64,000 bases of DNA from Steroidobacteraceae bacterium (GTDB lineage Bacteria; Pseudomonadota; Gammaproteobacteria; Steroidobacterales; Steroidobacteraceae). This document shows, piece after piece, positions 50,047 to 59,811 of this stretch. The stretch covers positions 49,856 through 113,855 of the forward strand of contig JANWJS010000001.1 in the NCBI GenBank assembly GCA_025451845.1. The letters run 5' to 3'. Position numbers and translations under genes: made by a program. Numbering within the stretch: the stretch's first letter is position 1; each line of letters begins with the position of its first letter. The notes under the pieces were generated by a model. The model was given only the letters and a program-made list of their open reading frames with translations, was not told the origin of the DNA and searched no databases.

Positions 50047-50637
50047 ATGCGCCACATCCGATTTACCTTAATCCAGCGGCCCGCCGCACGATCTGCGGTG
50101 GCAGCTCTTGCAGCCTTGGGCTTGTTCTGCGCGACCGCGCTGGCGGGCAACGGTGGGCGCACGATCGTCTACAGATGGGTCGACGCCCAGGGGATCGTGC
50201 ACTACAGCGATCAACCGCACCCCAACGCGCAGAAGCTGGAGATCAGCGGCGCCCAGACTTTTTCAGCCCTCCCGTCGGCGACGACCCCTTCCCCGTCCAC
50301 GCCGGCAGACAACCAGTCCTCCAGCCCGGCGTACGACAGTTGTGCCATCGCGCAGCCGGGCGACCAGCAGATGCTGATGAACGTCTATCAGGCCACCGCG
50401 GTCGTGCAGACCTCACCCGGGCTGCGCGCCGGCGACCAGGTCCATCTCTTCGTCGACGGCAAGCAGATCATGGGCTCCGGCACCTCCTTCACATTCCCGG
50501 TCGTTCGCGGTCAGCACTCCGTGCAGGCCGTGGTCGAGGACAACGCGGGCCAGATCGTCTGCGAGACGAGCTCCGTCACGTTCTTCGTGCACCAGCCCTC
50601 GGTCCAGAATCCGCACAACCCGGTCCATCCGCACTAG
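50047..50637 (+). CDS. DUF4124-domain periplasmic protein
   Basis: A 196-residue protein with a signal peptide (residues about 1-30, ending ALAG). It has an N-terminal DUF4124 segment, IVYRWVDAQGIVHYSDQPHP, followed by a Ser/Thr/Pro-rich linker. A small beta domain around residues 95-180 could be immunoglobulin-like (GDQVHLFVDGKQI...GQHSVQAVVED). Function is unknown. It regularly sits between glnA and ntrB in this part of the gammaproteobacteria, as far as I recall. ATG 50047 starts the signal peptide; the longer upstream frame is not conserved. Confidence 0.85.
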   Translation: MRHIRFTLIQRPAARSAVAALAALGLFCATALAGNGGRTIVYRWVDAQGIVHYSDQPHPNAQKLEISGAQTFSALPSATTPSPSTPADNQSSSPAYDSCAIAQPGDQQMLMNVYQATAVVQTSPGLRAGDQVHLFVDGKQIMGSGTSFTFPVVRGQHSVQAVVEDNAGQIVCETSSVTFFVHQPSVQNPHNPVHPH

Positions 50638-50817
50638 TTCCCGGCAGTCCTATCGCACCGAGGATCCCGGCGGGGGCTCGGTCAAAAGGCATTTTTCGGG
50701 GAGCTCACCAACAGGAATGTGTTTGCGCCCGCGACCATGGACGGAGTCACGGCGTTCCCGGAAAACGCCTATTGCGCGAGGCCGCACCGAGTGCGAAAGC
50801 GCAAGGAGGCCCGGGCC

Positions 50818-51912
50818 TTGGCAACTGAATACAACATCCCCTCGGCGCTCTCCCACTTCGACCCCGCCGACCTTCTCGACACGCTCTCCACCGGCATCAT
50901 CGTTCTGGACGCCCAACTCTGCGCCATCTACGCGAATGTCGCGGCGCAAGACCTTCTGGCCTTCAGCCTGAAGAAAGCACGCGGCCGTCCGTTCTCCGAC
51001 TTCCTGCTCGAGAGCAACGCACTGGTCGGCATCCTGCGCCGCGCGCTCGAAGCCGGCGAGGGCATCGCCGATCGCGAGCTCACCGTCCGTCCTGCGGGGA
51101 CACCCCGCGAGGCCCGCACACTGGACGTCACCATCACCCCGCTCGAGGGCCAGGTCACCGGCACCCATCTGCTCCTCGAGCTCGCCGACACCACCCAACG
51201 ACAACGCATCTCGCGCGAGAACGACATGATCGCGCGCCTCGACGGCAGCCGCCTGATGATCCGCCAGCTCGCCCACGAGATCAAAAACCCGTTAGGCGGC
51301 CTGCGCGGTGCGGCCCAGCTCCTCGAGCGCGAGCTGCAGGGCGCCGCGTTGAAGGAATACACCCGAGTCATCATCGGTGAGGCCGACCGCCTGGCGGCAC
51401 TGGTCGACTCCATGACGGGCCCCAAGCGCGTGCCGCAGAAATCCCGGCTCAACGTCCACGAGGTCTGTGAGCACGTATATCACCTGCTGCGCGCGGAGGC
51501 GGGGCCGGCGATCCACATCGAGCGCGACTACGACCCCAGCCTGCCGAACGCCATGCTCGATCGCAATCAGATCATTCAGGCACTTCTCAACGTGGCCCGT
51601 AATGCCATGCAGGCGTTGGGTACCCGCGGCCGCATCGTGCTGCGCACCCGCGCGCTCTCCAACGTCAGCATCGGCTCCGCCCGCCATCGGCTCGTGGCCA
51701 GCATGCAGGTCGAGGACGACGGCCCCGGTGTTGCCGAGGAATTGCGCTCGAGCATCTTCTATCCCCTGGTCACGGGGCGCCCCGACGGCACCGGCCTCGG
51801 CCTCGCGGTGGCGCAGGAGCTCGTATCCCGCAACGGCGGCCTGATCGAGTTCGAGAGTGAGTCAGGACGCACCGTATTCACACTGTTATTGCCGTTGGGA
51901 GAGACAGCATGA
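50818..51912 (+). CDS. glnL: Nitrogen regulation sensor histidine kinase NtrB (GlnL)
   Basis: A 364-residue cytoplasmic PAS-histidine kinase that phosphorylates or dephosphorylates NtrC under PII control. The PAS domain covers about residues 15-125. The H box is LAHEIKNPLGGLRGAAQLL with His153, the N box NVARNAMQAL, then DDGPGV and GTGLGL. The TTG start at 50818 is favoured by AAGGAGG 8 nt upstream and by family length; ATG 50737 would add 27 non-conserved residues. glnG follows after 127 bp containing repeated palindromes. Confidence 0.95.
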   Translation: MATEYNIPSALSHFDPADLLDTLSTGIIVLDAQLCAIYANVAAQDLLAFSLKKARGRPFSDFLLESNALVGILRRALEAGEGIADRELTVRPAGTPREARTLDVTITPLEGQVTGTHLLLELADTTQRQRISRENDMIARLDGSRLMIRQLAHEIKNPLGGLRGAAQLLERELQGAALKEYTRVIIGEADRLAALVDSMTGPKRVPQKSRLNVHEVCEHVYHLLRAEAGPAIHIERDYDPSLPNAMLDRNQIIQALLNVARNAMQALGTRGRIVLRTRALSNVSIGSARHRLVASMQVEDDGPGVAEELRSSIFYPLVTGRPDGTGLGLAVAQELVSRNGGLIEFESESGRTVFTLLLPLGETA

Positions 51913-51913
51913 C

Positions 51914-52006
51914 AAAATCGTCTGGAACGATTTTGGACGGCGATAGGCGGCCCCGAAGGGGCGAGGCCCAGGAAGGGCCGAGCACAAAATCGTCTGGAAC
52001 GATTTT
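51914..52006 (+). repeat. Short palindrome family B, two tandem copies in the glnL-glnG gap
   Basis: The same 21-bp palindrome (arms AAAATCGT/ACGATTTT) occurs at 51914-51934 and 51986-52006, exactly 72 bp apart. Each is followed by GGACGGCGATAG and then a GGCCC block, so the unit is longer than the palindrome. A reverse copy is at 47017-47037. Confidence 0.9.
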
Positions 52007-52039
52007 GGACGGCGATAGCCGGCCCGAAGGAGTCTCGCG

Positions 52040-53533
<1,494 letters not shown>

Positions 53534-53596
53534 TCCCGGCACGACCCGAAGATCAGTGTAAGCTCCGGCGGCGTCGAGAATGGACGCTCGCAGCTC

Positions 53597-54577
53597 TCAA
53601 CCCGACACCGGCGCATTCTGAACCTCGTTCCCCGTGCGTAGCGTGCCGACGAGCTCAGCGACGCTCTCGAACCCGTTCTCCCGCAGATACTCGGCGATCC
53701 CCTCGTTCACTTTCTTGCAGACGAAGGGATCGTAGAACAGCGCTGTCCCGATGCCGACCGCCGTGGCGCCGGCGAGCAAGAACTCCACCGCATCCGTGGC
53801 GGTCGTGATACCGCCCTGACCGATGATGGGGATACCGTGCCGGTGAGCGACTTCATAGACCTGGTGGACCTTGAGCAGAGCGATCGGCTTGATCGCAGGC
53901 CCCGACAATCCGCCCTGGATGTTGCCGATGACGGGACGGCGCGTGCGGGCGTCGATCGCCATGCCCATCACGGTATTGATGACCGACAGAGCATCGCTTC
54001 CTGCTTCGATGCACCGCCGCGCATTCTCCCGAATGTCCGTCTGATTGGGTGAGAGCTTGGTGATCAGCGGCTTCTTCGTGACGCGGCGGCACGCCGCCAC
54101 CACCTGCGCCGACATGTCCGGATAGTTGCCGAACGCGACCCCACCTTCCTTCACGTTGGGGCAGGAGATGTTGATCTCGATGGCGTCGATGGGCGACTGA
54201 TCGAACAGGCGGGTGACCTCGGCATATTCCTCCACTGTGGAGCCGGATACATTGGCGATGAAGCGCGTCTCGCTGAAGTCGAGCTCCGGCAGGATGCGGC
54301 GCACGACGTGCTCCGCGCCTGGATTCTGCAGGCCAATGGCATTCAGCATGCCGGCCGGCGTCTCATACAGCCGGTGCGGCGGGTTGCCGAGCCGCGGTGC
54401 GAGGGTCGTGCCCTTCAGCGCCACCGCGCCTGCCTCGCGGTTGGAGAATCCCTCGATCCGCGTGTATTCCTCACCGAAGCCGACGCAGCCGGAGAGCAGC
54501 ACGATCGGAGAGGCGAAGTCGAGTCCGCAGAACGTCAGGCGCAGCGCATTGGGCGGGCCGTTCGTGGCAGAGGTCAT
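53597..54577 (-). CDS. Dihydroorotate dehydrogenase, class 1B-like
   Basis: A 326-residue FMN enzyme of the DHODH family. The catalytic base is Cys139 in INISCPNVKEGG, a cysteine as in class 1 enzymes (class 2 PyrD of E. coli uses Ser). IGNIQGGLSGPAIKPIAL and IIGQGGITTATDAVEF are typical of PyrD 1B and of the related dihydropyrimidine dehydrogenase subunit. Class 1B enzymes use NAD through a PyrK partner, which is not seen here. ATG 54577, with AAGG nearby, is chosen over GTG two codons earlier. It lies downstream of the small membrane-protein gene on the same strand. Confidence 0.88.
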   Translation of the reverse strand: MTSATNGPPNALRLTFCGLDFASPIVLLSGCVGFGEEYTRIEGFSNREAGAVALKGTTLAPRLGNPPHRLYETPAGMLNAIGLQNPGAEHVVRRILPELDFSETRFIANVSGSTVEEYAEVTRLFDQSPIDAIEINISCPNVKEGGVAFGNYPDMSAQVVAACRRVTKKPLITKLSPNQTDIRENARRCIEAGSDALSVINTVMGMAIDARTRRPVIGNIQGGLSGPAIKPIALLKVHQVYEVAHRHGIPIIGQGGITTATDAVEFLLAGATAVGIGTALFYDPFVCKKVNEGIAEYLRENGFESVAELVGTLRTGNEVQNAPVSG

Positions 54578-54586
54578 CTGCACACC

Positions 54587-54964
54587 TTAAAGCCTGCGCA
54601 CAGGGACGTCTATCTTGCCACTCGGCCCGATCAGCCAGGAGCCCAGCCAGCCGGTGACCCATACGATGAGCGCCGTTTGGAAGGCCGACGAGAAGCCGCC
54701 GTCGATGCGAAAGCCCGGCAGCATGAGGGCCACGAGCGCGACCATCGCCGTATTGACGATCAGCAGGAAGCAACCGAGGCTGAGAATGGTGATCGGCAAA
54801 GTCAGGAGGATGGCAATCGGCCGCACCACGGCATTGACGACGCCGAGCAGGATGCCCGCGAGCACTAGCGTTCCGGCATTGTCGATCCGGATCTCCGCCA
54901 CCCATCGAGTTGCGATCCAGAGGCCGACCGCGCTGATCAGTGCACGGAGGACGAAGCCCGTCAC
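54587..54964 (-). CDS. Small four-helix membrane protein (PF04020 'phage holin 4' / YvlD family)
   Basis: A 125-residue protein with four hydrophobic segments. The phrases LLGVVNAVVRPI and LPGFRIDGG mark the PF04020 family (B. subtilis YvlD). The family name mentions holins but its members are ordinary chromosomal proteins without known phage role. The GTG start at 54964 overlaps the stop of the START-domain gene by 4 bp. It is followed by the dehydrogenase gene 9 bp on. Confidence 0.85.
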   Translation of the reverse strand: MTGFVLRALISAVGLWIATRWVAEIRIDNAGTLVLAGILLGVVNAVVRPIAILLTLPITILSLGCFLLIVNTAMVALVALMLPGFRIDGGFSSAFQTALIVWVTGWLGSWLIGPSGKIDVPVRRL

Positions 54965-55425
54965 GTGCCTTCCCGCCGGGCGGCCCCCTCGATCAGGGCC
55001 TTCAATCGGCTCATCGCAGCCTGCCAGCCGGTCCGCAGCCGCAGGTACTGTGCATCCCACTCCGGCGACCCCGGCACTCCCGACCCCAGCAGCCGCAGGA
55101 TGGTGCCCCCCCGGGCCGGCTCCAGGATGAAGTCGTCGATGAGCGCGCTGTCCGCAGGCGGCAGCGCCGAGCTCGGGAGGTAAATGAGCCGCAGCCGCCG
55201 CTCCGGCTCGCAAACGTCGATGTGCGCCTCGAGCTCTGTGACCCGATCGACGCACGCGCGAAAAAGGCCGCCCGCGCGAGCCCGAATCTCGGCCTTCGGC
55301 GAGCACCACGTGGCGAGCAGTGTCGGCTCGGTCAGCGCCCGCCACACTGCCTGCACATCCGCAGCGAGGTCGATCCGAACGGCATAGCCCCGAGTCTTGT
55401 CCTTCATGGGGCACAATTGTGCCAT
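54961..55425 (-). CDS. SRPBCC/AHSA1-like START-domain protein
   Basis: A 154-residue protein. VRIDLAADVQAVWRALTEPTLLATWCSP at the front and GWQAAMSRLKALIEG at the back are the standard edges of an AHSA1-type fold, a hydrophobic ligand cavity without fixed function. ATG 55425 and ATG 55407 are both possible; the second gives the more usual N-terminus. A 14-bp palindrome GGCACAATTGTGCC (55410-55423) lies right at the start and might be an operator. It overlaps the membrane-protein gene downstream. Confidence 0.85.
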   Translation of the reverse strand: MAQLCPMKDKTRGYAVRIDLAADVQAVWRALTEPTLLATWCSPKAEIRARAGGLFRACVDRVTELEAHIDVCEPERRLRLIYLPSSALPPADSALIDDFILEPARGGTILRLLGSGVPGSPEWDAQYLRLRTGWQAAMSRLKALIEGAARREGT

Positions 55426-55492
55426 CAGAACCGCTTCGGGTCCGATCGACCCGCGCAGGGTTTACCCTAAAGCCCACGCTTACGGAGCTCTC

Positions 55493-55888
55493 ATGGTCCT
55501 CATCAACCTCATCGTGGCTCTCGCCCTCCTGCAGTTCTTGGCCTTTGCGACCGCGGTCGGGGTAGCGAGGGAGAAATACAACGTCGCCGCTCCGGCCACC
55601 ACCGGCAACGAGGTGTTCGAGCGCTATTTCCGCGTTCAGATGAACACGATGGAGCTGCTCATCATGTTCGTGCCAGGGATCTGGATGTTCGGCATCTACG
55701 TCAGCGCCAATGTGGCGGCAGGGCTCGGCGCGATCTACATCCTCGGCCGCTGCATCTATTTCTTTTCTTATGTCAAAAGCCCGAAGAAGCGCTCGCTGGG
55801 CTTTGGGCTATCGGCCGGTCCCGTCGCGGTGCTGGTGATCGGCGCGCTGATCGGTGCCGCCGCCGGATTGCTGCACCGCCCTCTATAA
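55493..55888 (+). CDS. MAPEG-family membrane protein
   Basis: A 131-residue protein with four transmembrane helices. NTMELLIMFVPGIWMF and GRCIYFFSYVKSPKKRSLGF are characteristic of bacterial MAPEG proteins (relatives of microsomal glutathione transferase and leukotriene synthases). The residues that bind glutathione, Glu in NTMEL and Arg/Tyr in GRCIYF, are present. ATG 55493 has GGAG 5 nt upstream; the longer frame is not conserved. It is convergent with gpsA (11-bp gap). Confidence 0.88.
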   Translation: MVLINLIVALALLQFLAFATAVGVAREKYNVAAPATTGNEVFERYFRVQMNTMELLIMFVPGIWMFGIYVSANVAAGLGAIYILGRCIYFFSYVKSPKKRSLGFGLSAGPVAVLVIGALIGAAAGLLHRPL

Positions 55889-55899
55889 AGGGGCGCCGA

Positions 55900-56913
55900 T
55901 CATTCCGTTTCTGATTTGATCGGCCGCCTCATCAGCGCCTGAACCGCGTCGGCTGCCGGCAAGCCTTCATATAGCACCTGGTACACGCCCTCGCAGAGCG
56001 GCATCTCGACCACCGCGCGAGCCGCGACGTCATGCAGCGCCTTGGCTGCCGGATATCCCTCCACCACCTGCCCGATGGCCGTCAGCGCCTGGCTTGCCGT
56101 TTTTCCGGCGGCAAGCTCGAGGCCGAACCGCCGATTGCGCGACTGGTCGTCGGTGCAGGTGAGCACCAGATCCCCGAGACCCGCGAGTCCCATGAACGTG
56201 TCGCGTTGTGCCCCGAGCGCCACTCCGAGCCGCATCATCTCGGCCAGACCGCGCGTGATCAGCGCCACCCGCGTGTTGGCACCGAACCCGAGGCCATCCG
56301 ACAGCCCGGCTCCCACGGCCAGCACGTTCTTCACGGCCCCGCCGACTTCGACGCCGGCGATGTCTGTTGACGTGTAGGCGCGGAACTGCGACGAAGAAAT
56401 ATCCTGCGCCAGGGTCTTTGCGAACGCCGCGTCAGACGACGCGATGGTCATTGCGGTGGGCAGCCCTGCGCCAACCTCGCGCGCGAACGTCGGGCCCGAC
56501 AGGACCGCCACAGCCCGCGTAGGACCCAACACTTCGCGCGCAACCTGGTGGGGGAGCAGCCCCGAGGGAAGCTCGAAGCCCTTGGTCGCCCAGGCGAGCC
56601 GCATTTCGGGGGCGAGGAGCGGCGCGATGGCGCCGAGCAATGTCCGGAACGCGTGGCTCGGCACCGCGATGAGCACGTCGTATGCACCGCGTAACGCCTG
56701 CGCCAGCTCGGACTCGAGCGTCAGGGGCTCGGGGAAGCCGCTTCCGGCGAGGTAACGGTCATTGCGCCGATCCCGCGCCATCGCCGCCAGGCGCGAGCGG
56801 TCGCGCCCCCAGAGGCGCGTGGGTCGGCCGCTGCGCGCGAACTGAATGGCGAGCGCCGTGCCCCACGAGCCGGCGCCCAGCACGGCGACCGGCGAGTTGC
56901 TAACGTCACTCAT
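55900..56913 (-). CDS. gpsA: Glycerol-3-phosphate dehydrogenase [NAD(P)+]
   Basis: A 337-residue soluble enzyme that makes sn-glycerol-3-phosphate for phospholipids from dihydroxyacetone phosphate. The dinucleotide motif is LGAGSWGTALA. The catalytic Lys lies in GGAVKNVLAVGAG, and NTRVALITRGLAEM is the substrate-binding signature. ATG 56913 is preferred from family alignment; ATG 56949 would add 12 basic residues. Upstream lie a family A repeat and then secB, the same gene order as secB-gpsA in E. coli. Confidence 0.95.
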   Translation of the reverse strand: MSDVSNSPVAVLGAGSWGTALAIQFARSGRPTRLWGRDRSRLAAMARDRRNDRYLAGSGFPEPLTLESELAQALRGAYDVLIAVPSHAFRTLLGAIAPLLAPEMRLAWATKGFELPSGLLPHQVAREVLGPTRAVAVLSGPTFAREVGAGLPTAMTIASSDAAFAKTLAQDISSSQFRAYTSTDIAGVEVGGAVKNVLAVGAGLSDGLGFGANTRVALITRGLAEMMRLGVALGAQRDTFMGLAGLGDLVLTCTDDQSRNRRFGLELAAGKTASQALTAIGQVVEGYPAAKALHDVAARAVVEMPLCEGVYQVLYEGLPAADAVQALMRRPIKSETE

Positions 56914-56984
56914 GACATGGCGTTGCCGATTAGTTGCCCGTCGACTCATGTCGAGCCTGCATCATGACGCGGCGCGTGGACGCG

Positions 56985-57090
56985 TTCCAGGCACAGGAGT
57001 GTGCCCCGCCGCCGCAGGTGCCGGCCTCGAGAAAAAACCACGCTTTTGGCTCGAGGCTCGCTGGGCCGGGCAGGAGCCCGGATCCAGCGC
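56985..57090 (-). repeat. Dispersed palindromic repeat, family A, copy 2 (secB-gpsA gap)
   Basis: Read on the minus strand it begins GCGCTGGATC, has GGGCTCCTGCCC, an A-run/T-run middle hairpin and GGCGGGGCAC...CTGTGCCTGGAA. This is the same order as in copy 1 (2203-2311), with changes mainly in the stem of the middle hairpin where both arms changed together (CTCGAG arms here). That is paired variation. Confidence 0.8.
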
Positions 57091-57096
57091 TCAACA

Positions 57097-57570
57097 CTAG
57101 TTGGTCTGTTCGGGGGGCCGGTTCTGGTTCGCTGCGTACAGCGCGTCGAAGTTGACGGGCGGCAGCAGGAACTGCGGGAATCCGCCCTGCGTCACGAGGT
57201 GCGACACGGCTGCGCGCGCATACGGGAAAAGAACCCCGGGGCAGACGCTGCCGACGGCCCGCTTGGTGTCCTCGTCCGACAGGCTGCGCATCACGAAGAT
57301 ACCGGCCTGCTTCACCTCAACCAGAAAGATGGTGGCGTCGTTCTGCTTCGCGGAGACGGTCACCGTCAGCACGATCTCGCGCACATCGGCGGCGAGATTC
57401 GCCGCGGCGGTGTGCAGGTCCAGGTTGATCTGCGGATTCCAGGTGCCATCCACGCGCGGGCCATTCGGCGCCTCATACGAGCAGTCTTTGAGGTACACGC
57501 TCTGCAGGGCGAGAACCGGGCCGTTCGAGGCCTCAGGCGCCGGCGCAATGCCGGCAGCTTCATTCGTCAT
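57097..57570 (-). CDS. secB: Protein-export chaperone SecB
   Basis: A 157-residue tetrameric cytosolic chaperone that hands unfolded precursors to SecA. LQSVYLKDCSYEAPNGP and the C-terminal FPQFLLPPVNFDALYAA are family signatures. Length equals that of E. coli SecB (155 aa). It overlaps the grxC stop by 11 bp and precedes gpsA, the conserved grxC-secB-gpsA order. Confidence 0.97.
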   Translation of the reverse strand: MTNEAAGIAPAPEASNGPVLALQSVYLKDCSYEAPNGPRVDGTWNPQINLDLHTAAANLAADVREIVLTVTVSAKQNDATIFLVEVKQAGIFVMRSLSDEDTKRAVGSVCPGVLFPYARAAVSHLVTQGGFPQFLLPPVNFDALYAANQNRPPEQTN

Positions 57571-57847
57571 CTGTCACTCCAGTTTGCAATAACTTGTCGA
57601 GACCCCCGCGGGCGTCGAGATCGAGAAGATCGTCGCACCCGCCGACATGCGTCTCACCGATGAAGATCTGCGGCACCGAGCTCCGCCCGCTGCGGGACAT
57701 CATTTCCGCCCGCGCTGCGGGTGTCGCGTCGACGTCGATCTCCTCCAACTCGATACCTCTTTCCTCGAGCAGTTGCCGTGCGCGAGCGCAATAGGGACAC
57801 CAGCTCGTCGTGTACATCACCACTTTCGTTCCAGACGATGGCGTCAT
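57560..57847 (-). CDS. grxC: Glutaredoxin 3
   Basis: A 95-residue glutathione-dependent thiol oxidoreductase. The active site is CPYC (residues 17-20) and the glutathione-binding SSVPQIFIGETHVGGCDDL is complete. The first seven residues precede the usual start. They are encoded by sequence that includes 14 bp of the family B palindrome core (57826-57839), so the start may have been provided by a repeat. It overlaps secB downstream and the rhodanese gene upstream. Confidence 0.95.
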   Translation of the reverse strand: MTPSSGTKVVMYTTSWCPYCARARQLLEERGIELEEIDVDATPAARAEMMSRSGRSSVPQIFIGETHVGGCDDLLDLDARGGLDKLLQTGVTDDE

Positions 57848-58281
57848 CCGCCTGCCTTCGAGCCCTTTTCGAGCGGCAGGCTGTCGGCGCGCCAGGCCGC
57901 AAGTCCACCGCGCAGGTTGAAGGCCTGCTCGAACCCCAGCGCCTTCAACTGCCGGGCAGCCGACCCGCCGCCCGAGCCGGACTCGTCATAGACGATGAGG
58001 GGCTTCTGCTTATACTTTTTCAGCGTATCGCCGGCCTTCGGGATCTGCTCGCCGTCCATTCGGCGCGCTCCCGACAGGTGGCCCGCGGCATACTGTTCCG
58101 CGGGACGCAGGTCGATGACCACCGCGCCGCGATTCATCAGTCGGATGGCATCCTGCGGCGAGAGAGCCGAGAGGCTCTGCGTGCGTGCGCGTAGCTCGAG
58201 GACGATGGCTGCCACGAGCACCACCACCGTCACGGCGACGAGCCAGTGATTGACCTGGATGTATTGAACGAGACGGTCCAT
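57844..58281 (-). CDS. Membrane-anchored rhodanese-like protein without catalytic cysteine
   Basis: A 145-residue protein with one N-terminal transmembrane helix (about residues 12-30) and a rhodanese domain (AVVIDLRPAEQYAAGHLSGA, then LRGGLAAWRADSLP). Where active rhodaneses have Cys, this protein reads IVYDESGSGGGSAA, so sulfur transfer is unlikely. The plan matches E. coli YibN, which occupies the same place before grxC-secB-gpsA. ATG 58281 starts at the membrane anchor; the longer frame is not needed. Confidence 0.9.
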   Translation of the reverse strand: MDRLVQYIQVNHWLVAVTVVVLVAAIVLELRARTQSLSALSPQDAIRLMNRGAVVIDLRPAEQYAAGHLSGARRMDGEQIPKAGDTLKKYKQKPLIVYDESGSGGGSAARQLKALGFEQAFNLRGGLAAWRADSLPLEKGSKAGG

Positions 58282-58375
58282 GCGGGAATTGCCGAACTTG
58301 CGGCAGCCGTAAAAAAGGGCGCGCATTATAGCGCTCATCGGATGCGCACAGACTGCGGTGAGGGGAGGACGTCAC

Positions 58376-59548
58376 ATGCGACTCGGCCTGCTGGCCCCAT
58401 TACTGCTGTACGCCCTCGCAACCGTCCCCGTGGCTGCCGCGGGCAGGCACGCCGCCCAGAGCGGCTCTCACGCCGATGCCGGCCAGGCCCGGGCGCGCCT
58501 CGAGGCAGTCCGTGACCAGATCGCGCGCATCACCCGTCAGGTGAGTCGCGGACAGGCGGAGCGGGACCGCCTCACCCGCCAGTTGCGCACCACGGAGGAG
58601 TCGGTCGGCAAGGCTCAGGCCGCGCTCGATGACCTGCGTGAGCAGCGGCAGGCCGGCGCCTCCCGGCGGGCGGAGCTTCAGGCCGAGGAGCATCAGCGCG
58701 CAGCCGACCTGGCGAGCAACCGCGCCGCGCTCGCCGGACAGCTACGCGCGGCGTATCTGACCGGCCGCGAGGAGCCACTGAAGCTGCTGCTCAATCAGCG
58801 CGATCCGGCCCAGGCAGGCCGAATGTTCGTCTACTACAGCTATTTCGGGCGCGCGCGGGCCACCCAGATCCAAGCCATCGAGGCGGATCTACAGCGGATC
58901 GGGCAGCTCGACGGCCAGCTTCAGGCCCAGGACGCAAAACTCGCCACTCTGCAGGAGGCGCAGCAGGCCCAGGTCTTCGCCCTTGAGCAGGCGCGCTCGC
59001 ATCGCGTGCTGGTGCTGGCGGGCATCTCTGCGCAAACGCAGACGCGCGCCGCCCGGCTGGCCCGCTTGCGACAGCAGCAGAGCGATCTCGAGTCGCTGCT
59101 GGCGCAGCTGCGCCGGGCGGCCGCCAGCCTCTCCCCGGAGGATCTGGGTCACTCGCCGTTCGCGCGACTTCGCGGCAGGCTCAGCCGGCCTGTGGCCGGC
59201 AGGGTCATCGCAAGCTACGGGCAGGTGCGCGCAGGCGGCCTCAAATGGGACGGGGATCTCTACGCGACGCGGCGGAATGCGCCCGTCCATGCGGTGTCGC
59301 AGGGCCGCGTGGTGTATGCCGACTGGCTGGCGGGGCTGGGGCTGCTCATCATCATCGACCATGGCGGCGGCTATATGAGCCTCTACGGTCACAACGAGCG
59401 GCTGTACGAGTCGGTCGGGCAGCGCGTGGCTGTCGGGCAGACCATCGCACAGTCCGGCGACAGCGGCGGCAGCGCGCGGCCGGAGCTGTACTTCGAGATC
59501 CGCAAGGACGGCAAGCCCGTCGATCCCCGCCTGTGGGTGGGGCGCTGA
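58376..59548 (+). CDS. envC: Murein hydrolase activator EnvC-like protein (degenerate M23/LytM)
   Basis: A 390-residue periplasmic protein. A signal peptide (1-22) is followed by a long coiled coil (about residues 35-240) and a C-terminal LytM domain. The metal ligands of active M23 peptidases are lost: GLKWDGDLY where HxxxD is expected, and ELYFEIRKDG where HxH is expected. This is the hallmark of EnvC, which activates the amidases AmiA/AmiB at the septum. GGAGG lies 6-10 nt before the ATG. ctpA lies downstream beyond a GGDEF-EAL gene; envC next to ctpA is a common order. Confidence 0.92.
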   Translation: MRLGLLAPLLLYALATVPVAAAGRHAAQSGSHADAGQARARLEAVRDQIARITRQVSRGQAERDRLTRQLRTTEESVGKAQAALDDLREQRQAGASRRAELQAEEHQRAADLASNRAALAGQLRAAYLTGREEPLKLLLNQRDPAQAGRMFVYYSYFGRARATQIQAIEADLQRIGQLDGQLQAQDAKLATLQEAQQAQVFALEQARSHRVLVLAGISAQTQTRAARLARLRQQQSDLESLLAQLRRAAASLSPEDLGHSPFARLRGRLSRPVAGRVIASYGQVRAGGLKWDGDLYATRRNAPVHAVSQGRVVYADWLAGLGLLIIIDHGGGYMSLYGHNERLYESVGQRVAVGQTIAQSGDSGGSARPELYFEIRKDGKPVDPRLWVGR

Positions 59549-59585
59549 CATTCGGGCTCTTGCGTGCGAAAGCAAGCGAGTGAGT

Positions 59586-59668
59586 GGCCCAGGGCCGCTC
59601 CCTGGGCCGCGGGGTGAAACCCGTTAAATGGCCGCGCTCGCCCCAAGCGCCGCAGGCGACTTTGGGCC
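59586..59668. repeat. Palindromes in the envC downstream gap
   Basis: The first hairpin has perfect 9-bp arms GGCCCAGGG (59586-59594) and CCCTGGGCC (59600-59608). The second (about 59639-59668) pairs GCCCC-AAG with CTTTGGGC around GCGCCGCAGGCGA, the same inner sequence as the second trkA-trkH hairpin with one base fewer. No gene is present in 59549-59811. Confidence 0.65.
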
Positions 59669-59811
59669 AAATAGACAATGTGAAAGAGTTCAAGCTTTAG
59701 GGCGCGGCGAGGGAATTAATCCCCGAACCGCCAACTCGCGCAAGGCTCAGCGCGTCCCTTAAGCGCGACAGTGGCGGCCATTTTCAGCATTTGAACTACG
59801 GTGGCCTGGGC

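Noticed and set aside
54587..54964. Prophage remnant suggested by the holin family name
   Set aside because: PF04020 proteins are ordinary chromosomal membrane proteins and no other phage gene is near.
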